DNA from: Bisgaardia hudsonensis
Lineage (GTDB): Bacteria; Pseudomonadota; Gammaproteobacteria; Enterobacterales; Pasteurellaceae
Reading direction: 5' to 3'
Assembly (NCBI RefSeq): GCF_004345785.1
Contig: NZ_SLXI01000001.1
Coordinates: 338,219 to 402,218 of the forward strand
DNA: 64,000 nucleotides
Of the stretch, positions 8,885-18,964 are shown in pieces. The position numbers and the translations under genes were made by a program. Positions within the stretch are counted from its first letter, which is position 1. Every line of letters starts with the position of its first letter. The notes beneath the pieces were generated by a model, which had not been told where the DNA came from, did no database searches, and saw only the letters and a program-made list of their open reading frames with translations.

Positions 8885-9820
8885 ATGAAAAAAACATTAT
8901 TAGCGGCATTATGTGGAGGGTTATTACTTATCTCTCAATCTTCTATGGCAAAGAATTTAGTTATTGGTGCCCCGATGGTATCCTTTGCAGATAAATGGCA
9001 GACCTATGTACAAGATGCTATTCGTAAATTTGATGAAGAGCATGATGATGTAGAAATTAAACTTTCTGATGCTAACGCAGATCCTTCTCGTTTATTAAAT
9101 GATGTTGAAACTTTTATTGACCAAGGTGTTGATGCATTATTAGTTGTACCAACGGATCCTAATATTGTTAAAGTCATTGGTCGTAAGGCTAAGAAAGCTG
9201 GCGTTCCTTTAATTATTGTTAATCGTAAACCAAATGATGAAGATATGAAATATGTAACTAGTTATGTTGGTTCTGATGAAGTTGAAGGTGGAAAAATTCA
9301 AGCTAATTACATTGTAAATAGCTTAAATGGAAAACAAGGAAATACCCTTATACTTCTTGGACCACTAGGCCTTGATGCAGTAACTAAACGCACCGAGGGT
9401 AATAAAAATATTTTTAAAGATCATAAAAATATTACTGTTGTAACAGAGCAAGAAGGTAAATGGGATAGAGCAAAAGGGATTGAAATTGCAGAAAATGTTT
9501 TAGCCGCTAAAAAGGAAATTAATGTGGTTGTGAGTAATAATGATGAAATGGCTATTGGCGCAATATTAGCAAGTCGTAAGTTGGGTCTAAAAGATGAAGA
9601 TTTAATCATTGTTGGACTTGATGCGACACCTGATGCACTTGAATATCTAGGACAAGGCCTAGATGCTACTGTTTTCCAATCCGCACAGGGACAAGGTTAT
9701 ACTGGTGCTGAAATGGCATATCTTGCTGCTAAGGGACAAAAAGTACCAGAAGTTAAATGGGTTCCTTTTGAATTAGTGACTCCAGAGAATAAAGAAGAAT
9801 ATCAAGCAAAATATAAATAA
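8885..9820 (+). CDS. Periplasmic sugar-binding protein of an ABC importer, probably myo-inositol
   Basis: 311 residues. A Sec signal peptide (MKKTLLAALCGGLLLISQSSMA, cut before KN) leads into a type I periplasmic binding protein of the ribose/galactose class (Peripla_BP_4). The segments VDALLVVPTDPN, GVPLIIVNRKP, VVVSNNDEMAIGAI and VGLDATPDALEYLGQGLDATVFQ are typical ligand-contact regions. Binding proteins of this kind from Pasteurellaceae are known to bind myo-inositol, and the position inside the iol locus supports that. First gene of a three-gene importer with the ATPase and permease that follow. Confidence 0.92.
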   Translation: MKKTLLAALCGGLLLISQSSMAKNLVIGAPMVSFADKWQTYVQDAIRKFDEEHDDVEIKLSDANADPSRLLNDVETFIDQGVDALLVVPTDPNIVKVIGRKAKKAGVPLIIVNRKPNDEDMKYVTSYVGSDEVEGGKIQANYIVNSLNGKQGNTLILLGPLGLDAVTKRTEGNKNIFKDHKNITVVTEQEGKWDRAKGIEIAENVLAAKKEINVVVSNNDEMAIGAILASRKLGLKDEDLIIVGLDATPDALEYLGQGLDATVFQSAQGQGYTGAEMAYLAAKGQKVPEVKWVPFELVTPENKEEYQAKYK

Positions 9821-9833
9821 TTTGTGTCTATTG

Positions 9834-9859
9834 AGAGCAATATAGAACTATATTGCTCT
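9834..9859 (+). terminator. Intercistronic hairpin after the binding-protein gene
   Basis: A 12-bp perfect stem (9834-9845 with 9848-9859) and a 2-base loop, with no strong T run. In binding-protein operons such hairpins commonly stabilise or attenuate, leaving more binding protein than membrane components. Confidence 0.6.
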
Positions 9860-9904
9860 TTGAAATAGTCTCATTTTATTTTTGATGAATTTAAGGAGTT
9901 ATCA

Positions 9905-11410
9905 ATGAAAGAATTAACCCCTTCTCCCTATATTTTAGAAATGTGCAATGTTTCTAAAACATTTCCAGGCGTAAAAGCCTTAGATTGTATTAATCTAAAA
10001 GTTAAACGAGGCACTGTTCATGCTCTTATGGGAGAAAATGGTGCAGGAAAATCTACATTAATGAAAGTGTTGTACGGTATTTATATCCCTGATGATGGAG
10101 GAGAGCTTATTCTTGATGATAAGCCTTTTAAACCACGCCGTCCGATTGATGCAATTAATAGTGGTTTAACGATGGTTCCTCAGGAGATTTCTCCTGCTGC
10201 TAATCTTAGCATTGCTGATAATTTTTATTTAGGTCGAGAAATTACAAAAAATAAATTTTTTGTTAACCAAGAAAAAATGAATAAAAGGGCGGCAGAAATT
10301 CTGGAAGAACTTGGTGTGCCAATGGATGTTACTGTTAAAATGGCAAATGTTTCTGTTGCCAAAGCTCAGCTAGTTGCGATTGCAACTGCTGTTTCTAATG
10401 ACGCCAAAATTATTATTATGGATGAACCTACTACAGCGTTAACAGAAACTGAGGTAGAGCAACTATATAAGATTATTGAAACGGTAAAGCAACGTGGTAT
10501 TGCTATTATTTTTATTTCTCACAAACTAGATGAAGTTTTTAAGGTATCTGACGAAATAACCGTTATTCGAGATGGGCAATATGTTGATACAAAACCAACA
10601 TCAGAAGTAACAAAAGATGAATTAATTTCGATGATGGTTGGTAGGGATATGTCAGAAATGTTCAAAAGAGAGCGTTTTGATTTATCAGATGAAATAATGC
10701 TTGAAATAAAAAATTTTACTCGGGAAGGCAAATATTACGATATTAATTTTTCTGTTCGTAAAGGTGAAATTTTTGGCATAGCAGGCTTAGTTGGTGCGGG
10801 TCGTTCAGAAATTGTTGAAGGGTTATTTGGATATAAACCAGCTGATTCTGGTGATATTTATGTCAGAGGAGAAAAGGCTGAGATTCATAATCCACTTGAT
10901 GCAATGAAGTATAAAATTGGTTTTGTAACGGAAGATAGAAAATTAACAGGGCTCTTTTTAAATTTAAGTATTACCGACAATATGATTATGCCTAAGATGT
11001 CTCCCTATTTGGAAAATTTACTTGTTTCAGTTACAAAAGCTAAAAAAATAGCAAATTTGCAGAAAGATAAATTAAAAATTAAGACACCAAATGTGGATGT
11101 TATCACAAATAATTTATCTGGGGGCAATCAACAAAAAGTTTTACTTGCACGTTGGTTACTTTTGGAACCTGATGTTTTAATTCTTGATGAACCGACTAAG
11201 GGGATTGATGTTGGAGCTAAGGCTGAGTTATATAAACTTATGGTGGAGCTATCTAGACAAGGTAAAACGATAATTATGATTACATCAGATATGCTTGAGT
11301 TATTGTCTATGAGTGATCGTGTTATGGTAATGCACGAGGGGCATCAGGTAGGAATTATTCCATACAACGAGTTAACTCAAGAACGTGTGCTTGAGCTAGC
11401 GTCAGGTTAG
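9905..11410 (+). CDS. Sugar ABC importer ATPase with two fused nucleotide-binding domains
   Basis: 501 residues of the RbsA/MglA type. The N-terminal half has Walker [10 protein letters not shown], Walker B IIIMDEPTTAL and signature region VSVAKAQLVAIA; the C-terminal half has the usual degenerate Walker A GLVGAGRSE, then [15 protein letters not shown] and VLILDEPTKGID. It powers import by the permease encoded next. AAGGAG lies 6-7 bases upstream of the ATG. Substrate is assigned as inositol only by context. Confidence 0.93.
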   Translation: MKELTPSPYILEMCNVSKTFPGVKALDCINLKVKRGTVHALMGENGAGKSTLMKVLYGIYIPDDGGELILDDKPFKPRRPIDAINSGLTMVPQEISPAANLSIADNFYLGREITKNKFFVNQEKMNKRAAEILEELGVPMDVTVKMANVSVAKAQLVAIATAVSNDAKIIIMDEPTTALTETEVEQLYKIIETVKQRGIAIIFISHKLDEVFKVSDEITVIRDGQYVDTKPTSEVTKDELISMMVGRDMSEMFKRERFDLSDEIMLEIKNFTREGKYYDINFSVRKGEIFGIAGLVGAGRSEIVEGLFGYKPADSGDIYVRGEKAEIHNPLDAMKYKIGFVTEDRKLTGLFLNLSITDNMIMPKMSPYLENLLVSVTKAKKIANLQKDKLKIKTPNVDVITNNLSGGNQQKVLLARWLLLEPDVLILDEPTKGIDVGAKAELYKLMVELSRQGKTIIMITSDMLELLSMSDRVMVMHEGHQVGIIPYNELTQERVLELASG

Positions 11411-11458
11411 TTATTTTGAATTAAATAGTATTTAACAAAAATAAATGAGGTATCTATT

Positions 11459-12415
11459 ATGTCACAGGTTACATTAAGGAAGATATTGAATACTTATGGA
11501 ATGGTTTTTATTCTTATAGGATTATTCTTAGCATTATCTGTTTCCATTGATGGTTTTTTCTCTCCACGAACAGTATGGAGTATTGTTGAGCAAGTTTCTA
11601 TGTTTGGTATTATTGCAATTGGTGTTACTTTTGCGATTGTTACTACTGGTATTGATTTATCATCAGGATCAATGGTTGCATTAACTGCGGTTGTATCTGC
11701 GTCTGTTGTTACAGGAGGGGATACGGTTAGTGCTGCGATACTTGCTTTTGCTATTTCTATTGCTTTAGGGGCATTACTTGGAGCAGTTAATGGTGGATTG
11801 ACAGCCCTTGGAAAAATACCACCTTTTATTGCTACTTTAGGTATGATGATTATTGCTCGTGGTGCAGCACAGCTATATTCTGAAGGTCGCCCTATTGATG
11901 CTTCTTCAGAGGCATTTACTTGGATTTCGGATGTTGATTTCTTTGGCTTACCAGGTTTAGTTGTTTTATATGTGATTATTGTTATTGGTTCTCATATTCT
12001 TCTAAGTCGTTCAACTTTTGGTCGTCATGTGTATGCAGTAGGCGGAAATCTAAATGCAGCTAAAATATGTGGTATTAACACAACCAAGACATTAATTTGG
12101 GTTTATGTTGTTGCTGGTGCGTTATCAGGGCTTGCGGGGGCTTTACTCGCTTCTAGAACTTATGCTGGTAATCCTTCTTATGGATTAGCTTGGGAGCTTG
12201 ATGCGATTGCGGCGGCGGTTATTGGTGGTGTTTCTCTTAGCGGCGGATTTGGTACTATTCCTATGTGTGTAATAGGTGCATTGATCATAGGTACCACAAA
12301 TAAAGGGCTTAATATGCTAGGTGTAGATCCTTACTGGCAACAAATAGTAAAAGGATTGATTATTGTTGTAGCTGTGTTGTTGGATACATTAAAAAGACGT
12401 AAAAAAGCGAGCTAA
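11459..12415 (+). CDS. Sugar ABC importer permease (RbsC/MglC type), probably myo-inositol
   Basis: 318 residues with about eight to ten hydrophobic segments of the BPD_transp_2 family. The conserved loop GRHVYAVGGNLNAAKICGINTTKTL and the late stretch LDAIAAAVIGGVSLSGGFGT are diagnostic. It forms the membrane channel for the preceding ATPase and binding protein. The unit ends at a terminator at 12425. Confidence 0.93.
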   Translation: MSQVTLRKILNTYGMVFILIGLFLALSVSIDGFFSPRTVWSIVEQVSMFGIIAIGVTFAIVTTGIDLSSGSMVALTAVVSASVVTGGDTVSAAILAFAISIALGALLGAVNGGLTALGKIPPFIATLGMMIIARGAAQLYSEGRPIDASSEAFTWISDVDFFGLPGLVVLYVIIVIGSHILLSRSTFGRHVYAVGGNLNAAKICGINTTKTLIWVYVVAGALSGLAGALLASRTYAGNPSYGLAWELDAIAAAVIGGVSLSGGFGTIPMCVIGALIIGTTNKGLNMLGVDPYWQQIVKGLIIVVAVLLDTLKRRKKAS

Positions 12416-12424
12416 TTGAATAGG

Positions 12425-12463
12425 AATAGGGCAGCAGATTATGTAATGTTGTCCTATTTTTAT
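12425..12463 (+). terminator. Terminator of the ABC importer operon
   Basis: A 12-bp stem with two G-U pairs (12425-12436 with 12447-12458) followed by TTTTA. Confidence 0.7.
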
Positions 12464-12524
12464 ATATTTATATCTTATCAAAAATCAATATTTATATTCT
12501 ATCACTGTTCTTTATTTTCAAAAA

Positions 12525-12540
12525 TGTGATCTATTCCATA
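12525..12540. promoter_or_regulatory. CRP-like site upstream of iolD
   Basis: TGTGA-TCTATT-CCATA has a perfect left half and 3 of 5 matches in the right half. It ends 4 bases before the proposed operator. Confidence 0.5.
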
Positions 12541-12544
12541 AAAA

Positions 12545-12560
12545 TGAAATTTATTTTTCA
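12545..12560. promoter_or_regulatory. Proposed inositol-regulator operator upstream of iolD
   Basis: TGAAA-TTTATT-TTTCA, an exact match to the palindrome also present upstream of iolC and between iolB and iolA, 70 bases before the iolD start. Confidence 0.55.
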
Positions 12561-12630
12561 TTTTTGTTTATTTTGAAATTTTTTTGTGATTATATGTTCA
12601 AAGAATTAGGATAAATCGGAGAATATAGAA

Positions 12631-14571
12631 ATGAAAACAATCCGTTTAACAGTGGCGCAAGCATTAGTTAAATTTCTAGATAATCAGTATGTTGAATGTG
12701 ATGGTCAAATTACGAAATTTGTAGAAGGTATATTTGGTATTTTTGGGCATGGAAATGTACTAGGATTAGGTCAAGCATTGGAACAAGATTCTGGAAATTT
12801 AATTGTTCGTCAAGGGCGTAATGAACAAGGTATGGCACATGTGGCCATTGGGTTTGCTAAACAAAATTTGCGTAAGAAAATTTATGCTTGTACTTCATCA
12901 GTAGGGCCTGGGGCGGCTAATATGATTACTGCTGCCGCAACAGCTACCGCAAATAGAATACCACTTCTTTTATTACCTGGTGATGTGTTTGCGACAAGGC
13001 AACCTGATCCAGTTTTACAACAAATAGAACAATATCATGATTTGAGCATTAGTACTAATGATGCTTTTAAAGCAGTAAGTAAATATTGGGATAGGGTTAA
13101 TCGCCCAGAACAATTAATGAGTGCCTGTATTAATGCAATGAGAGTATTGACCGATCCTGCAGAAACGGGAGCTGTAACTATTTCACTTCCTCAAGATGTT
13201 CAAGCTGAAGCCTATGATTTTCCAGAATATTTTTTACAAAAACGCGTTCATCGTATAAATAGAATACCTGCAACAGATACTATGTTACAGGAGGCTATTA
13301 GATTAATTCAAAGTAAGAAAAAACCTTTGATTATTTGCGGTGGTGGTGTTCGTTATTCACAAGCTACAGAACAATTGAAAGTTTTTGCTGAAACCTATCA
13401 TATTCCATTCGCTGAAACTCAAGCAGGAAAAAGTGCGGTTGTTTCTGAGCATAGTTTTAATGTCGGTGGTGTTGGTGTTACAGGTTGTTTGGCAGCAAAC
13501 CTATTAGCGAAAGATGCGGATTTAATTATTGGCATAGGAACAAGATATACTGATTTTACCACTTCATCTAAGTGGATCTTTAAAAATCAAGATGTCGATT
13601 TTTTAAATATTAATGTTGCTCGTTTTGATGCTTATAAGTTAGATGGAATACAAATTATTGCTGATGCTAAAGAGGCATTAGGTCAATTAAATCAATTACT
13701 AGCACCAACAAATTATCAAGCTCAATGGGGAAATAAGATTGTAGAAGCTAAAGAAGCGTTAAAACAGGAGTTAGAAAGAATTCATAATGTAACTTATACA
13801 GGAAAAGATTTTATACCTGAAATTGATGACCGTTTGGATCGTGAGCGTGTTTATGATGAATTTATCCGATTGACAAATTCTTGTTTAACGCAAACAAAAG
13901 TACTAGGTATTTTAAATAAGCATTTAGATAAAAATGACATTATTGTTGCTGCTGCTGGAAGTTTACCTGGTGACTTACAGCGAATTTGGCAAACAAAAGG
14001 AGAAAATACTTATCATTTAGAATATGGTTATTCTTGTATGGGATATGAAGTAAATGCTGCTTTAGGGAGTAAGTTAGCTAATCCAGATAAAGAAGTTTAT
14101 GCTTTACTTGGTGATGGCTCTTATATGATGCTTCATTCTGAATTAGTTACATCTATTCAAGAGAATAAAAAAATCAATATTATTCTTTTTGATAATATGG
14201 CAAATGGTTGTATTAATAATTTACAAATTGGTCATGGAATGGATAGCTTTGTAACTGAATTTCGCTTTAGAAATACTGATACGAATCAATTAAATGGTGG
14301 ATTGATTCCTATTAATTTCGCTATGAATGCCGCGTCTTATGGATGTAAAACTTATCAAGTTACCACAGAGGAAGAACTGCTTTTTGCCTTGAACGATGCA
14401 AAAAAACAATCAGTATCAACCTTAATTGATATTAAGGTTTTACCGAAAACAATGGCAAATGGTTATGACAGTTGGTGGCATGTTGGGGTACCAGAAGTAT
14501 CGGACAAAGAAACGGTGCAACAGGCTTATAGCACATCAGTTGTAGAGATTGATAAAGCTAGACGTTATTAG
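12631..14571 (+). CDS. iolD: 3D-(3,5/4)-trihydroxycyclohexane-1,2-dione hydrolase
   Basis: IolD opens the ring of the diketo-inositol to give 5-deoxy-glucuronate, using thiamine diphosphate. The 646-residue protein has the three domains of ThDP enzymes: an N-terminal PYR domain with [20 protein letters not shown] and the conserved Glu in [13 protein letters not shown], a central domain, and a C-terminal PP domain with the ThDP/Mg motif [29 protein letters not shown]. Length is normal. First gene of iolD-iolE-iolG. It contains one internal uptake signal. Confidence 0.96.
   Translation: MKTIRLTVAQALVKFLDNQYVECDGQITKFVEGIFGIFGHGNVLGLGQALEQDSGNLIVRQGRNEQGMAHVAIGFAKQNLRKKIYACTSSVGPGAANMITAAATATANRIPLLLLPGDVFATRQPDPVLQQIEQYHDLSISTNDAFKAVSKYWDRVNRPEQLMSACINAMRVLTDPAETGAVTISLPQDVQAEAYDFPEYFLQKRVHRINRIPATDTMLQEAIRLIQSKKKPLIICGGGVRYSQATEQLKVFAETYHIPFAETQAGKSAVVSEHSFNVGGVGVTGCLAANLLAKDADLIIGIGTRYTDFTTSSKWIFKNQDVDFLNINVARFDAYKLDGIQIIADAKEALGQLNQLLAPTNYQAQWGNKIVEAKEALKQELERIHNVTYTGKDFIPEIDDRLDRERVYDEFIRLTNSCLTQTKVLGILNKHLDKNDIIVAAAGSLPGDLQRIWQTKGENTYHLEYGYSCMGYEVNAALGSKLANPDKEVYALLGDGSYMMLHSELVTSIQENKKINIILFDNMANGCINNLQIGHGMDSFVTEFRFRNTDTNQLNGGLIPINFAMNAASYGCKTYQVTTEEELLFALNDAKKQSVSTLIDIKVLPKTMANGYDSWWHVGVPEVSDKETVQQAYSTSVVEIDKARRY
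13431..13439 (+). other. DNA uptake signal sequence
   Basis: Exact AAGTGCGGT within iolD, the core of the Haemophilus-type uptake signal. Confidence 0.85.
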
Positions 14572-14628
14572 TGTTAGTCATATGGTTATATTAATTAAGC
14601 ATTATTATTTTAGTAAAAAGGAAAAAGT

Positions 14629-15525
14629 ATGAAAGCTGAAAATGTAAAATTAGGAATTGCTCCTATTGGTTGGACTAATGATGATCTTCCTGAATTAGGA
14701 GCGGAAAATACATTTGAACAATGTGTGAGTGAAATGGCATTAGCAGGCTATACGGGGTGCGAAGTTGGTAATAAATATCCTCGTGATGTTGCAGTGCTTA
14801 AACATAAACTAGACGTACGAGGTATTCAAATTTGTAATGCTTGGTTCAGTACCTTTTTTGTAGATGGAAAAAAAGAAGAAACAATTAAAGGATTTATTGA
14901 ACATCGTGATTTTTTACATGCTATGGGGGCTAAAGTTATTGGTTGTTCAGAACAGAGCCGTAGTATTCAGGGTACATCAAAATCTATTTTTAAAGAAAAA
15001 ACAATTTTTACTGATAACGAATGGCAACTTTTAGCTGAAGGTTATAATGAATTAGCAAAACTTGCAGCAGAAAAGGATATGAAAGTTTGCTTACATCATC
15101 ATATGGGAACAGGCATTCAGACACCTGAAGAAGTTGATCGCTATATGAATGTTGTTAATGATGATGTTTATTTATTATTTGATTCTGGTCATCTTTATTA
15201 CTCTGAAGGTTCACAACAAGCAATGTTAGATGTTTTAGATAAATATATTGACCGTATTGTTCACGTTCATTTAAAAGATGTAAGAGATGAAGTTGTAGCT
15301 GAAGTGAAAAATAATGATCTTAGTTTTTTAGAGGGTGTTAAAAAAGGGACTTTCACTGTTCCTGGTGATGGTGTTATTGATTTTAGACCGATTTTCGATA
15401 TTTTAGAAAAACATAATTATAAAGGATGGATGGTTGTTGAAGCAGAACAAGATCCTGCATTAGCTAATCCATTTGAATATGCTTTAAAAGGCCGTAAATA
15501 CATTAAAGAAGTAGCAGGAGTTTAA
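14629..15525 (+). CDS. iolE: myo-Inosose-2 dehydratase
   Basis: 298 residues of the xylose-isomerase-like TIM-barrel superfamily. IolE dehydrates 2-keto-myo-inositol to the diketo compound used by IolD. Recognisable segments are [18 protein letters not shown] at the N-terminus, [39 protein letters not shown] and [12 protein letters not shown], holding the metal-binding Glu, Asp and His residues. It lies 57 bases after iolD and 1 base before iolG. Confidence 0.96.
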   Translation: MKAENVKLGIAPIGWTNDDLPELGAENTFEQCVSEMALAGYTGCEVGNKYPRDVAVLKHKLDVRGIQICNAWFSTFFVDGKKEETIKGFIEHRDFLHAMGAKVIGCSEQSRSIQGTSKSIFKEKTIFTDNEWQLLAEGYNELAKLAAEKDMKVCLHHHMGTGIQTPEEVDRYMNVVNDDVYLLFDSGHLYYSEGSQQAMLDVLDKYIDRIVHVHLKDVRDEVVAEVKNNDLSFLEGVKKGTFTVPGDGVIDFRPIFDILEKHNYKGWMVVEAEQDPALANPFEYALKGRKYIKEVAGV

Positions 15526-15526
15526 T

Positions 15527-16537
15527 ATGATTAAAGTTGGTATTATTGGTGCTGGACGTATAGGTCGAGTTCATTCTGAAAGTATTACTAAATATGTAAA
15601 GGGTGCTGAAATTAAAGCAATTTCAGATATTCGTGTTACAGATGAGTTAAAAGATTGGGCTAGAACAATGGGGATTCCAAATGTTTATGATGATTATAAA
15701 CAGATTCTTCAAGATCCTGAAATTGATGCGGTGTTAGTTTGTTCTTCAACGAATACTCATGCACCAATATCAATTGAGGCCGCTCAAGCGGGTAAGCATA
15801 TTTTCTGTGAAAAGCCAGTTGATGCAAATGTCGAAAGAATTAAAGAGGTGTTATCTGAAGTTGAGAAGGCTGGAGTTAAATTCCAAGTCGGATTTAACCG
15901 CCGTTTTGATCATAATTTTAAGGCTATTAAAGATCATGTCGTTTCAGGTAAAATTGGAGAACCGCATCTTATTCGTGTTACTTCAAGGGATCCAGATGCT
16001 CCGCCTATTGAATATGTAAAAGTTTCAGGTGGTATGTTTTTTGATATGACAATTCATGATTTTGATATGATTCGCTATTTATCTGGTAGTGAAGTAATAG
16101 AAGTATATGTGGCTGGTGGTGTTTTAGTTGATCCTGAAATAGGAAAGGCAGGAGATATAGATACAGCCGTTATTACATTAAAACTTGCTAATGGAGCTAT
16201 AGGTGTGATTGATAACAGTCGCAAAGCTGTTTATGGATATGATCAAAGAGCGGAGGTTTTTGGTTCAAAAGGAGCCGTTCAAACAGCAAATGATACAAAT
16301 TCAACTGCTATTTATTCTAGCGATACTGGTGTAATTGCTGAGAAACCAAAATATTTCTTTTTAGAGCGTTATATGCAATCTTTTGCCGATGAGATGATTT
16401 GTTTTGTCGATTCTGTTGTAAATAATAAACCAACATTGGTAAATGGTAATGATGGGTTACAACCAGTTTTAATTGCTATTGCTGCAAAAAAATCATTAGA
16501 TGAAGGGCGTCCAATAAAACTTAGCGAAATCATTTAA
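15527..16537 (+). CDS. iolG: Inositol 2-dehydrogenase
   Basis: 336 residues of the Gfo/Idh/MocA family. IolG oxidises myo-inositol to 2-keto-myo-inositol with NAD, the entry step of the pathway. N-terminal VGIIGAGRIGRVHSESI binds NAD; EKPVD is the family signature with the catalytic Lys; GGMFFDMTIHDFDMIRYL carries the catalytic Asp and His. The start follows the iolE stop almost directly, so the two are translated together. The length and these motifs fit IolG better than the related protein at 7474. Confidence 0.95.
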   Translation: MIKVGIIGAGRIGRVHSESITKYVKGAEIKAISDIRVTDELKDWARTMGIPNVYDDYKQILQDPEIDAVLVCSSTNTHAPISIEAAQAGKHIFCEKPVDANVERIKEVLSEVEKAGVKFQVGFNRRFDHNFKAIKDHVVSGKIGEPHLIRVTSRDPDAPPIEYVKVSGGMFFDMTIHDFDMIRYLSGSEVIEVYVAGGVLVDPEIGKAGDIDTAVITLKLANGAIGVIDNSRKAVYGYDQRAEVFGSKGAVQTANDTNSTAIYSSDTGVIAEKPKYFFLERYMQSFADEMICFVDSVVNNKPTLVNGNDGLQPVLIAIAAKKSLDEGRPIKLSEII

Positions 16538-16911
16538 TCTTTTCGATAATATAGATAATTAGTATGAAGTCGGATTTAATTATTCGACTTTTTTATTTCT
16601 GTTTGCTGTATTAGAAGTGTTAGTCTAAGATAAAATTATTATGATTTTAGGCAAGCAAAGTATTATAGCTATATGTATATTTTATTGATTTAAAAGTTAC
16701 TATATGGCTTAAAATTTAGAAAAATTTTAGAATTTTGTAAAATTAAGGATTAATTTCGGTTGAATTTTAGGCGGGCGTAGCTTTTTATATGTCATTCTCT
16801 CGACTGATAGTAAATGTATCGTTATAATTCAAGGTCTTTAATCTAGATTTATTTAATAACGTGTTCGGTGCGTGTGTTTCGCCGAGTGCAAATTCATTTT
16901 GAGGTAACATA
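16538..16911. other. 374-base gap between iolG and tig
   Basis: It holds the iolG terminator at its left end and presumably the tig promoter and leader. A small hairpin (TCGGTG with CGCCGA, near 16864-16884) lies in the tig leader. No open reading frame of note and no recognisable RNA gene were seen. Confidence 0.5.
16567..16596 (+). terminator. Terminator of iolDEG
   Basis: AAGTCG (16567-16572) pairs with CGACTT (16585-16590), 12-base loop, followed by TTTTATTT. Confidence 0.65.
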
Positions 16912-18210
16912 ATGTCATTTAATATTGAAACAACTCAAGGGCTTGAGCGTCGTGTAAACATCTCTGTTCCAGCTGAAACAGTAGAGCAAGCCGTTCGCGA
17001 AGAATTAAAACGTGTTTCTAAAAACGCTCGTGTTGATGGATTCCGTAAAGGTAAAGTTCCAGCTCAAATTATTGAAAAACGTTTTGGGGCATCAGTTCGC
17101 CAAGATGTGTTAGGTGATTTATTGCAAAAACATTTTTTTGAAGTAATGTTTGAAAATAAAGTTAATCTAGCTGGTCGTCCAACATTTTCTGTTGAACAAT
17201 TTGAAGCAGGTAAAGAATTAAAATTTACGGCAACATTTGAAGTATACCCTGAAGTAAAATTACAAGGTTTGGAAGAAATTAAAGTAGAAAAACCAGTTGT
17301 TGAAATTGCTGATGCTGATATTGATAAAATGGTTGATGTGTTACGTAAGCAACAGGCTACTTGGGCAGAAAAAGCTGATATAGCTACGGCTGAAGATCGT
17401 GTTGTTATTGATTTCTTAGGCACTGTTGATGGTGAAGCATTTGATGGTGGAAAAGCAGAAGATTTCACTTTATTAATGGGACAAGGTCGCATGATCCCTG
17501 GATTTGAGGAAGGCATTGTTGGTCATAAGGCTGGTGAACAATTTGATATTGATGTTACTTTCCCTGAAGAATACCATGCTGAAAATTTAAAAGGTAAAGC
17601 TGCTAAATTTGCTATTACATTGAAAAAAGTTGAGGTAATGGTATTACCAGAATTGACAGATGAATTTGTTGCTAAGTTTGGTCCAAATACAAAGACAGTC
17701 GCTGATTTAAGAGTTGAAATCGCAAAAAATATGCAGCGTGAATTAAAAACTGCTTTAGTTTCTAAAGTAAAACAACAAGTTATTGATGGGTTATTAGCTC
17801 AAAATCCGATAGATGTTCCTACTGGTGCAATTGAGCAAGAGATTGAAGTTTTACGTAACCAAGCAGCACAACGCTTTGGTGGTAATAAAGAACAAGCAGC
17901 TCAATTACCACGTGAATTATTCGAAGCTGATGCAAAACGTCGTGTGCAAGTTGGCTTGTTATTCGCAGAAGTGATTACTTCTAACGAATTAAAAGCAGAT
18001 GAAGACCGTGTTAAAGCAATGATTGAAGATATTGCTTCAGCTTATGAACAACCATCAGAAGTTGTTGAATATTATTTGAAAAACAAAGAGTTAATGAATA
18101 ATATCCGTAATGTTGTGTTAGAAGAACAAGCAGTTGATGCTGTTTTATCAAAAGCGCAAGTTACTGAAAAATCTGCGACATTTGATGAAATTATGAATCC
18201 AAAAGCATAA
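16912..18210 (+). CDS. tig: Trigger factor
   Basis: 432 residues, the usual size. Trigger factor is the ribosome-bound chaperone and peptidyl-prolyl isomerase. The N-terminal ribosome-binding domain has the signature [17 protein letters not shown]; the FKBP-like PPIase domain (about 150-245) contains [24 protein letters not shown] and [16 protein letters not shown]; the rest is the helical C-terminal cradle. First of the tig-clpP-clpX-lon-ppiD series. A strong GAGG lies before the ATG. Confidence 0.98.
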   Translation: MSFNIETTQGLERRVNISVPAETVEQAVREELKRVSKNARVDGFRKGKVPAQIIEKRFGASVRQDVLGDLLQKHFFEVMFENKVNLAGRPTFSVEQFEAGKELKFTATFEVYPEVKLQGLEEIKVEKPVVEIADADIDKMVDVLRKQQATWAEKADIATAEDRVVIDFLGTVDGEAFDGGKAEDFTLLMGQGRMIPGFEEGIVGHKAGEQFDIDVTFPEEYHAENLKGKAAKFAITLKKVEVMVLPELTDEFVAKFGPNTKTVADLRVEIAKNMQRELKTALVSKVKQQVIDGLLAQNPIDVPTGAIEQEIEVLRNQAAQRFGGNKEQAAQLPRELFEADAKRRVQVGLLFAEVITSNELKADEDRVKAMIEDIASAYEQPSEVVEYYLKNKELMNNIRNVVLEEQAVDAVLSKAQVTEKSATFDEIMNPKA

Positions 18211-18231
18211 TTAATTATTTTTGTAAGTATA

Positions 18232-18240
18232 AAGTGCGGT
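18232..18240 (+). other. DNA uptake signal sequence
   Basis: Exact AAGTGCGGT forming the left arm of the tig terminator. Confidence 0.85.
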
Positions 18241-18271
18241 CGTTTTATAAATAAAACTGACCGCATTTTTG
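18233..18271 (+). terminator. Terminator of tig
   Basis: TGCGGTC (18235-18241) pairs with GACCGCA (18259-18265), extended inward by GTTTTA with TAAAAC, and followed by TTTTTG. Confidence 0.75.
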
Positions 18272-18367
18272 TTATATAGTAAGTTTTAAGTGCTTTTTAG
18301 CGGTATTTTAAGTTAATATAGAAGTAGTGTTGTCTTTATAACAAATAATAATAGAAAGGGGTTAGTT

Positions 18368-18949
18368 ATGAGTGTTATACCTATGGTTGTAGAACAGACA
18401 TCTCGTGGAGAGCGTTCGTACGATATTTATTCTCGCTTATTAAAAGAGCGTGTAATTTTTTTAAGTGGTGAAGTTGAGGATCGTATGGCGAATTTGATTG
18501 TTGCTCAACTTCTTTTTTTAGAATCTGAAAGTCCAGAAAAAGACATTAGTATCTATATTAATTCCCCTGGTGGATCAGTTACTGCTGGAATGGCTATTTA
18601 TGATACAATGCAGTTCATTAAACCTGATGTGAGAACATTATGTATCGGACAAGCTTGCTCTATGGGAGCATTTTTACTTGCGGGTGGTGCAGAAGGAAAA
18701 AGAGCAGCTTTACCTAACGCAAGAGTAATGATTCATCAACCTTTGGGTGGTTTTCGTGGACAGGCATCAGATATTCAAATTCATGCACAGGAAATTCTTA
18801 AAATTAAGCATACATTGAATGAGCGTTTAGCTTTTCATACGGGGCAATCTCTTAAGAAAATTGAAAAAGATACAGATCGTGATAATTTTATGTCTGCGGA
18901 AGAAGCTAAAAATTATGGGCTTGTTGATAAAGTTTTGGATAAAAGATAA
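18368..18949 (+). CDS. clpP: ATP-dependent Clp protease proteolytic subunit
   Basis: 193 residues. ClpP forms the tetradecameric serine protease chamber that works with ClpX. The catalytic Ser98 lies in [14 protein letters not shown], His123 in [15 protein letters not shown], and the Asp in [14 protein letters not shown]. The N-terminal [25 protein letters not shown] is typical. It is followed after a few bases by clpX, as in other gammaproteobacteria. Confidence 0.98.
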   Translation: MSVIPMVVEQTSRGERSYDIYSRLLKERVIFLSGEVEDRMANLIVAQLLFLESESPEKDISIYINSPGGSVTAGMAIYDTMQFIKPDVRTLCIGQACSMGAFLLAGGAEGKRAALPNARVMIHQPLGGFRGQASDIQIHAQEILKIKHTLNERLAFHTGQSLKKIEKDTDRDNFMSAEEAKNYGLVDKVLDKR

Positions 18950-18964
18950 ATATTGGACGATATA

